From NCBI GenBank assembly GCA_965228955.1, contig OZ245848.1, positions 4,898,001 to 4,962,000 of the forward strand: a stretch of DNA of 64,000 bases, read 5' to 3'. Shown here piece by piece: positions 60,370 through 64,000 of this stretch. The notes beneath the pieces are model-generated. The model was given only the letters and a program-made list of their open reading frames with translations, made no database searches and had not been told where the DNA came from. This DNA comes from JANSWY01 sp965228955 (GTDB lineage Bacteria; Bacteroidota; Bacteroidia; Cytophagales; Cyclobacteriaceae). How positions within the stretch are numbered: position 1 is the first letter of the stretch; each line of letters begins with the position of its first letter. The translations under genes and the position numbers were made by a program.

Positions 60370-61617
60370 ATGAAAAAGTTTTTCCTAGACACTGTCTTTG
60401 CATTTTTATTTGTTCTGGGGGTAATCGGATTCTTTAACAGCATCACCTACTTCAGAATATTTGAGGTTTTCGATCCAATAGGCGAAATGTTTGCTGATTT
60501 TGAAATCACTGATATTGTAATGTCTCAAATTCGGGAAATTCCTCCTGCAGATGAGGGAATAGTATTGGTGAATGTTGGCGATATCAATAGAGTAGGAATC
60601 GCGGAGCAAATCAGAGTAATCAATCAATATAACCCAAAAGTAATAGGTCTTGACTTATTGCTTAATGAACCTCATGATGACCTTGAAGACAGCATATTCC
60701 TTGAGACCATCAAGAGTGTTGAGAATCTTGTAATCGGCCAAAAACTACTTTATAACCCCAATACAGATGAGTTTGACTATTCGATTGGTCCAAATGAAAG
60801 ATTTAAAGGTGTGGGAGAACTGGCATTTGTAAATCTAATCACGGGAGCAAAACACCAGGATGATTTGAAGGTATGTAGGTCATTTCCTCCTCAGGAAAAG
60901 TTGCGCGGAAGAAAACAATTGGCATTTTCTGTGAAGCTGGCCAGTTATGTTAGTCAGGAGAAAGTTGACAAATTTTTAGCTCGAGGAAATGATGTAGAAT
61001 ACATCAACTATAAAGGAAACATCCTTGATTTTGGAGCAACAGAATTTGGGACCAGATATTATGCCCTGGATGTAATGGATGTAATTGCGGAAAACTTTGA
61101 GCCTGAAATCATTAAAGACAAGATTGTTATTTTCTGCTACCTGGGTGATTACCTTGGAGACCGACAAACTATTGAAGACAAATTTATTACTCCCTTAAAT
61201 AGCAAATATGTAGGAAAAACAGGTCAGGATATGTTTGGCGGTGTGATACATGCCAACATTGTTTCCATGGTTCTTCAGGAAGATTATATTGATTCAATGC
61301 CGGATGGCTGGGCTATTTTCTGGGCTTTGTTGATTGGTTATCTCACTGTAGTTCTATTTGCAGTAATTTATAAAGCTCTTCCTAATTGGTATGATGGAAT
61401 AACTAAGGTCTTCCAATTGATGCTTGTCTTACTCCTAGCATCGCTAATGGTTTACATTTTCCATATTTCAAATTACAAAATCAATATCTCCTACCTCATC
61501 ATCATTATCCTTCTAAGTGGGGATGCTCTTGAAGTATATTTTGGTGTTGTGAAGAATTTATTTACTAAAGCTGGTAGAAAATCATTAATTAAGGTGAAGA
61601 AGGTGTTTAGCAGCTAG
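60370..61617 (+). CDS. CHASE2-domain protein without an output domain
   Basis: I start at 60370 (MKKFFLDTVFAFLFVLGVIG); the longer frame from 60334 adds residues before the likely first helix. The 415-residue protein has an N-terminal helix, an extracytoplasmic CHASE2-like sensor domain (about 45-300; VLVNVGDINRVGIAEQIRVI, NPKVIGLDLLLNEP, GGVIHANIVSMVL) and three C-terminal helices (about 310-400). CHASE2 normally feeds a kinase or cyclase on the same chain; none is present. A separate partner or a structural role is possible. Confidence 0.75.
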   Translation: MKKFFLDTVFAFLFVLGVIGFFNSITYFRIFEVFDPIGEMFADFEITDIVMSQIREIPPADEGIVLVNVGDINRVGIAEQIRVINQYNPKVIGLDLLLNEPHDDLEDSIFLETIKSVENLVIGQKLLYNPNTDEFDYSIGPNERFKGVGELAFVNLITGAKHQDDLKVCRSFPPQEKLRGRKQLAFSVKLASYVSQEKVDKFLARGNDVEYINYKGNILDFGATEFGTRYYALDVMDVIAENFEPEIIKDKIVIFCYLGDYLGDRQTIEDKFITPLNSKYVGKTGQDMFGGVIHANIVSMVLQEDYIDSMPDGWAIFWALLIGYLTVVLFAVIYKALPNWYDGITKVFQLMLVLLLASLMVYIFHISNYKINISYLIIIILLSGDALEVYFGVVKNLFTKAGRKSLIKVKKVFSS

Positions 61618-61621
61618 ATTG

Positions 61622-61654
61622 AAAAAAGAAAGAGACACCAAAGATGTCTCTTTC
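61622..61654 (-). terminator. Terminator of the first paralogous lipoprotein gene
   Basis: GAAAGAGACA (61628-61637) and TGTCTCTTTC (61645-61654) form a 10-bp stem, followed on the minus strand by six T. It is nearly the same as the terminator at 62233-62262 and lies between the CHASE2 gene and this gene, so it may stop both. Confidence 0.8.
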
Positions 61655-61688
61655 ACCCAAATCAACACTTCAACCTACGTAGCAGGCC

Positions 61689-62126
61689 TTATATTTTTGC
61701 AAGCGTGAATACTCCACCATCATGAAACCCACTGCAATCCGTTCCTGTCCAGCTGATATTAATTCTGCCTGTTCTTATATCTATGGTGCCTGTGCCTTCA
61801 AACATACCAGGACATTCAATTCTTTCCAGGTCTTGTATAACCTTAATATTTTTTAGGGTTGTACCCATTAGCTCTGCTCTAAATGATCCGTCATCAACTC
61901 CTCCAAAATGAGCACTATCAGTAGCACTTAAGTAATATGATCCGGACAGAGTTCCATCTACTTCAATGAGATCAAATGTAACACTATAGGGGCCTGGAAA
62001 TAGGTTAGATGAAGCAGTTCCACTATAAACACCACTGATGTCTTCTTCAATATTTTTATCACATGAGGTAGCCAAAAACAGAGTAATTGACAAAGCAGCA
62101 AATACCAAAATTCTACAGTAAAACAT
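61689..62126 (-). CDS. Secreted lipoprotein with a duplicated beta-rich domain (copy 1)
   Basis: I start at 62126 (MFYCRILVFAALSITLFLAT then SC), which gives a lipoprotein signal with a lipobox Cys; the longer frame from 62186 adds non-signal residues. The 145-residue product consists of a single beta-rich domain (GVYSGTASSNLFPGPYSVTF to the end) that closely matches the C-terminal half of the neighbour at 62290. Shared marks include two conserved Cys (IECPGMFEGTG and GTDCSGFHD), probably a disulfide. The family is unknown to me; a lipocalin-like binding domain is a guess. Confidence 0.7.
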   Translation of the reverse strand: MFYCRILVFAALSITLFLATSCDKNIEEDISGVYSGTASSNLFPGPYSVTFDLIEVDGTLSGSYYLSATDSAHFGGVDDGSFRAELMGTTLKNIKVIQDLERIECPGMFEGTGTIDIRTGRINISWTGTDCSGFHDGGVFTLAKI

Positions 62127-62172
62127 ATGATCAATATTTAAATGAATTAGTACCGACAGGCAATTATGTTGG

Positions 62173-62180
62173 CAAGAATA
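62173..62180 (-). promoter_or_regulatory. -7 element of lipoprotein copy 1
   Basis: Read on the minus strand, TATTCTTG is one base from TAnnTTTG, 46 bases before the ATG at 62126. The same octamer lies at the same distance from the palindrome in copy 2. Confidence 0.5.
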
Positions 62181-62201
62181 AACCACGAAAAGGTCCTATT
62201 A

Positions 62202-62223
62202 GTCTCATTTGCTCAAACGAGAC
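62202..62223. promoter_or_regulatory. 22-bp operator-like palindrome, copy 1
   Basis: On the minus strand the arms GTCTCGTTT and AAATGAGAC flank 4 bases. The site lies 21 bases upstream of the -7 element and is almost the same as the site before copy 2. Confidence 0.6.
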
Positions 62224-62232
62224 ATATTTTTT

Positions 62233-62262
62233 AAAAGAAAGAGACACCAAAAGCATCTCTTT
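62233..62262 (-). terminator. Terminator of lipoprotein copy 2
   Basis: GAAAGAGA (62237-62244) and TCTCTTTC (62255-62262) form an 8-bp stem with a T-rich minus-strand follow-up. It shares the AGAAAGAGACACCAAA core with the terminator at 61622-61654. Confidence 0.75.
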
Positions 62263-62289
62263 CTAAGTCACGCTATACCTTATGTATGA

Positions 62290-63117
62290 TTATAGTTTTG
62301 TTAAGGTAAATACTCCGTTATCATGAAAACCGCTGCAATCTGTACCTGTCCAGTTTATACTCATGCCTCCAACACTAATATTGATTGATCCGGCACCTGA
62401 GAATACGCCCGGGCAATCGATATCATCCAGGTCTTGAACTACCTCAACATTGGTTAAAGTACTTCCATCTAACTCTGCATAAAATGTCCCGTCATTTGAT
62501 CCTCCCCAACCAGCTTGGGTAGTTGAATTCAAATAGAAAATACCAGAAAGTATACCATCGTTTTCAGTCAATGCGAATGTTACACTATATGCAGCTGGAA
62601 AAAGACTGGATGTACCGGTTCCAGTCCAGGTCCCACTTATTAGGCTTCTATTAGTTATCTGAAAGCTCTCTCCTTCTGACAAAGCACTACTAATACTTTC
62701 TTTCCCAACAGACAGGATATATAGGTGATAAAACACATTGTTGACAATTTCCTCCCCATCTGTATCCAGTAAATCATTGGACAAAACAACTAATTTGTTT
62801 CTAAGAGCGGTTGCAGTTACTGACTCATAACTTCCTTCTGAAACTTCAAATGCCAATTCAACATCAAATTCATTGTTAATTGGTACTACAAAAATTCTGT
62901 ACTCTTCAATATTTGATTGATCCAGTGGCGCTCTAAACCAAACTTCAATGTCGGCTGCACTTTCTGAATTGGCTATATCGTTCACATCAACTTCTTCAAC
63001 AGCTTCGATGGAAACAGGAGCCTCAATTTCGTCAACTACTTCCTCATCTTCACAAGCAAAAACTGACAACAATAGAGATGAGAAAAGGATTAATGATAAA
63101 TTTCTAAAATGAAACAT
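62290..63117 (-). CDS. Secreted lipoprotein with a duplicated beta-rich domain (copy 2)
   Basis: The 275-residue exported product has a lipoprotein signal (LLSVFACEDE, Cys22), an N-terminal domain (about 30-155, beta-rich, VEVWFRAPLDQSNIEEYRIFV) and a C-terminal domain (about 163-275) that matches the copy 1 gene product, with CPGVFSGAGS and GTDCSGFHDNGVFTLTKL. The N-terminal part may be a fibronectin-like fold. The gene lies just downstream of an AraC regulator gene on the same strand. Function unknown. Confidence 0.75.
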   Translation of the reverse strand: MFHFRNLSLILFSSLLLSVFACEDEEVVDEIEAPVSIEAVEEVDVNDIANSESAADIEVWFRAPLDQSNIEEYRIFVVPINNEFDVELAFEVSEGSYESVTATALRNKLVVLSNDLLDTDGEEIVNNVFYHLYILSVGKESISSALSEGESFQITNRSLISGTWTGTGTSSLFPAAYSVTFALTENDGILSGIFYLNSTTQAGWGGSNDGTFYAELDGSTLTNVEVVQDLDDIDCPGVFSGAGSINISVGGMSINWTGTDCSGFHDNGVFTLTKL

Positions 63118-63179
63118 AATGATTAATATTTTAAATATGACCGTGAACTATATCGCATTCACTAGAATTAATTATGAAG

Positions 63180-63187
63180 CAAGAATA
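63180..63187 (-). promoter_or_regulatory. -7 element of lipoprotein copy 2
   Basis: TATTCTTG on the minus strand, 62 bases before the ATG at 63117, is the same octamer as in copy 1 and lies 21 bases from the palindrome. Confidence 0.5.
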
Positions 63188-63208
63188 GGCCCTCAGATGG
63201 TCTCAATA

Positions 63209-63230
63209 GTCTCATTTAGCTAAACGAGAC
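63209..63230. promoter_or_regulatory. 22-bp operator-like palindrome, copy 2
   Basis: On the minus strand GTCTCGTTTAG and CTAAATGAGAC form an almost perfect 22-bp palindrome (one mismatched pair). It lies 21 bases upstream of the -7 element, as in copy 1. Confidence 0.65.
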
Positions 63231-63248
63231 TCATTTTAGAAAAAAAAT

Positions 63249-64000
63249 TTAAGCTGTTACAGATTGATTCTGCTTGATGTACTCTGAAGGAGTTTGACCG
63301 GTTGCCTTTTTGAAGATACGATAAAAAGAAGCCTTACTATTAAAACCAACTTCATACGCAATTCCAAGAATACTTAAGTGTTGAAGTGAAGAATCCAGTA
63401 GTTTCTTCTTTACATCTTCCACCCTGTAAAAATTAATGAAGTCATAAAAATTTAATTCCAGTCCCTGATTGATGACCAGTGATAATATGTGCGGTTGTAT
63501 GGAAAGCATTTTTGCCAGGTCACTCAATTTCAGTTCGCTATCCTTATATGGTTTTTCATTGATGACCAGCTCTTTCAGTCTTTCCAGGTGGCCATCAATT
63601 TCAGATTGGGAAAGTAAAGAATGCTCCTTGGCTTCCACTTTGATGGGTATCAAAGTAGGGAATAGGTTTGATGATTGCATGAAAGCAGTATAAGCAACAA
63701 CCAAAATGAAAGTTGACAGAAGAGATACAGTACCATACTCAAATTCCATAATTCGAATCTGATTATATCTAAAATAGATAACAGTAGATAATTCAACCAC
63801 CTGATAAATTGCAAATGCAACAAAAACCTTCTTAAACCAACTGACATAGATGATCTGACTATTCGCGACTTTCTGTTTGTACTTAACAGTGTAGTTTCTC
63901 AATTTATAAGCATTCAAAAACAGGTATACCAATAATTGCAAAAAGTAACCTACTGTATAAAACATTGCCTGAGGTGAACTTGATGGAATTGCGTCTTTAA
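63249..64000 (-). CDS. Transmembrane AraC-family regulator (truncated at window edge)
   Basis: The frame stays open to the window end, so the first ATG inside it (63965) is probably internal and the real start lies beyond. The visible part has three to four transmembrane helices, then an AraC-type DNA-binding domain (KLSDLAKMLSIQPHILSLVIN, HLSILGIAYEVGFNSKASFYR, FKKATGQTPSEYIKQ). This is the same membrane-AraC plan as the gene at 8528 but without the Cys domain. It lies next to the lipoprotein pair, whose operator-like palindromes could be its targets; this is inferred. Confidence 0.85.
   Translation of the reverse strand, partial: KDAIPSSSPQAMFYTVGYFLQLLVYLFLNAYKLRNYTVKYKQKVANSQIIYVSWFKKVFVAFAIYQVVELSTVIYFRYNQIRIMEFEYGTVSLLSTFILVVAYTAFMQSSNLFPTLIPIKVEAKEHSLLSQSEIDGHLERLKELVINEKPYKDSELKLSDLAKMLSIQPHILSLVINQGLELNFYDFINFYRVEDVKKKLLDSSLQHLSILGIAYEVGFNSKASFYRIFKKATGQTPSEYIKQNQSVTA

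Noticed and set aside
63249..63965. Complete AraC gene starting at 63965
   Set aside because: The frame is open to the window edge, and membrane helices would be cut, so the gene is treated as partial.

Overview
The window is chromosomal DNA from a member of the Bacteroidota, most likely a free-living cytophagalean; the lineage call is an inference. It rests on low G+C, promoters of the TTTG-N19-TAnnTTTG type, few Shine-Dalgarno sequences, an orphan SusC-type receptor, transmembrane AraC regulators, a DUF5916 outer-membrane protein, bacillithiol synthesis (bshA), a stand-alone atpD-atpC pair and many small lipoproteins with Cys signal peptides. No rRNA, tRNA, CRISPR array, prophage or intact transposase was seen.

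Layout. 0-3.3 kb: the end of a surface protein, then a four-gene operon that reads as an SdpC-SdpA-SdpB-SdpI-like peptide toxin and immunity system. 3.3-10.9 kb: TerB-like protein, deoD, a SigZ-type sigma factor, DUF3137, an FKBP lipoprotein, DUF819, an unlisted 45-residue protein with 11 cysteines, an AraC regulator carrying a Cys-rich metal-binding-like domain, and a TolB-like propeller. 10.9-16.9 kb: DUF5916 barrel, HTH/coiled-coil protein, TPR lipoprotein with a small lipoprotein upstream, two secreted proteins of unknown role. 16.9-21.6 kb: leuCDAB operon. 21.6-31.4 kb: clpB, orphan SusC, and a split TRAP keto-acid-type transporter (dctP facing dctQM, with a GNAT gene between). 31.5-36.6 kb: rlmN, a nine-copy 7-bp tandem repeat, two rhomboid proteases, mutL.

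36.9-46.6 kb: a degenerate GH3/beta-lactamase fusion, bshA, a fatty-acid-hydroxylase-like gene, then a VWA / AAA+ / AlbA_2 / PIN-PhoH gene run. 46.6-47.1 kb: two inverted copies of a REP-like palindrome. 47-54.3 kb: a minus-strand operon plsC-gatC-(985-residue TPR membrane protein)-hutH-hutU. 54.4-60.2 kb: ABC-2 exporter, gamma-glutamylcyclotransferase-like protein, histidine kinase, atpD-atpC. 60.3-64 kb: an orphan CHASE2 protein, two paralogous lipoproteins whose upstream palindromes, -7 elements and terminators are also duplicated, and a truncated AraC regulator.

The strongest candidates for new biology are the Sdp-like operon with its 42-residue hydrophobic CX5C segment and promoter palindrome, the Cys-rich miniprotein beside a metal-sensor-like AraC gene, and the duplicated lipoprotein units with a shared 22-bp operator-like palindrome at a fixed distance from the promoter.
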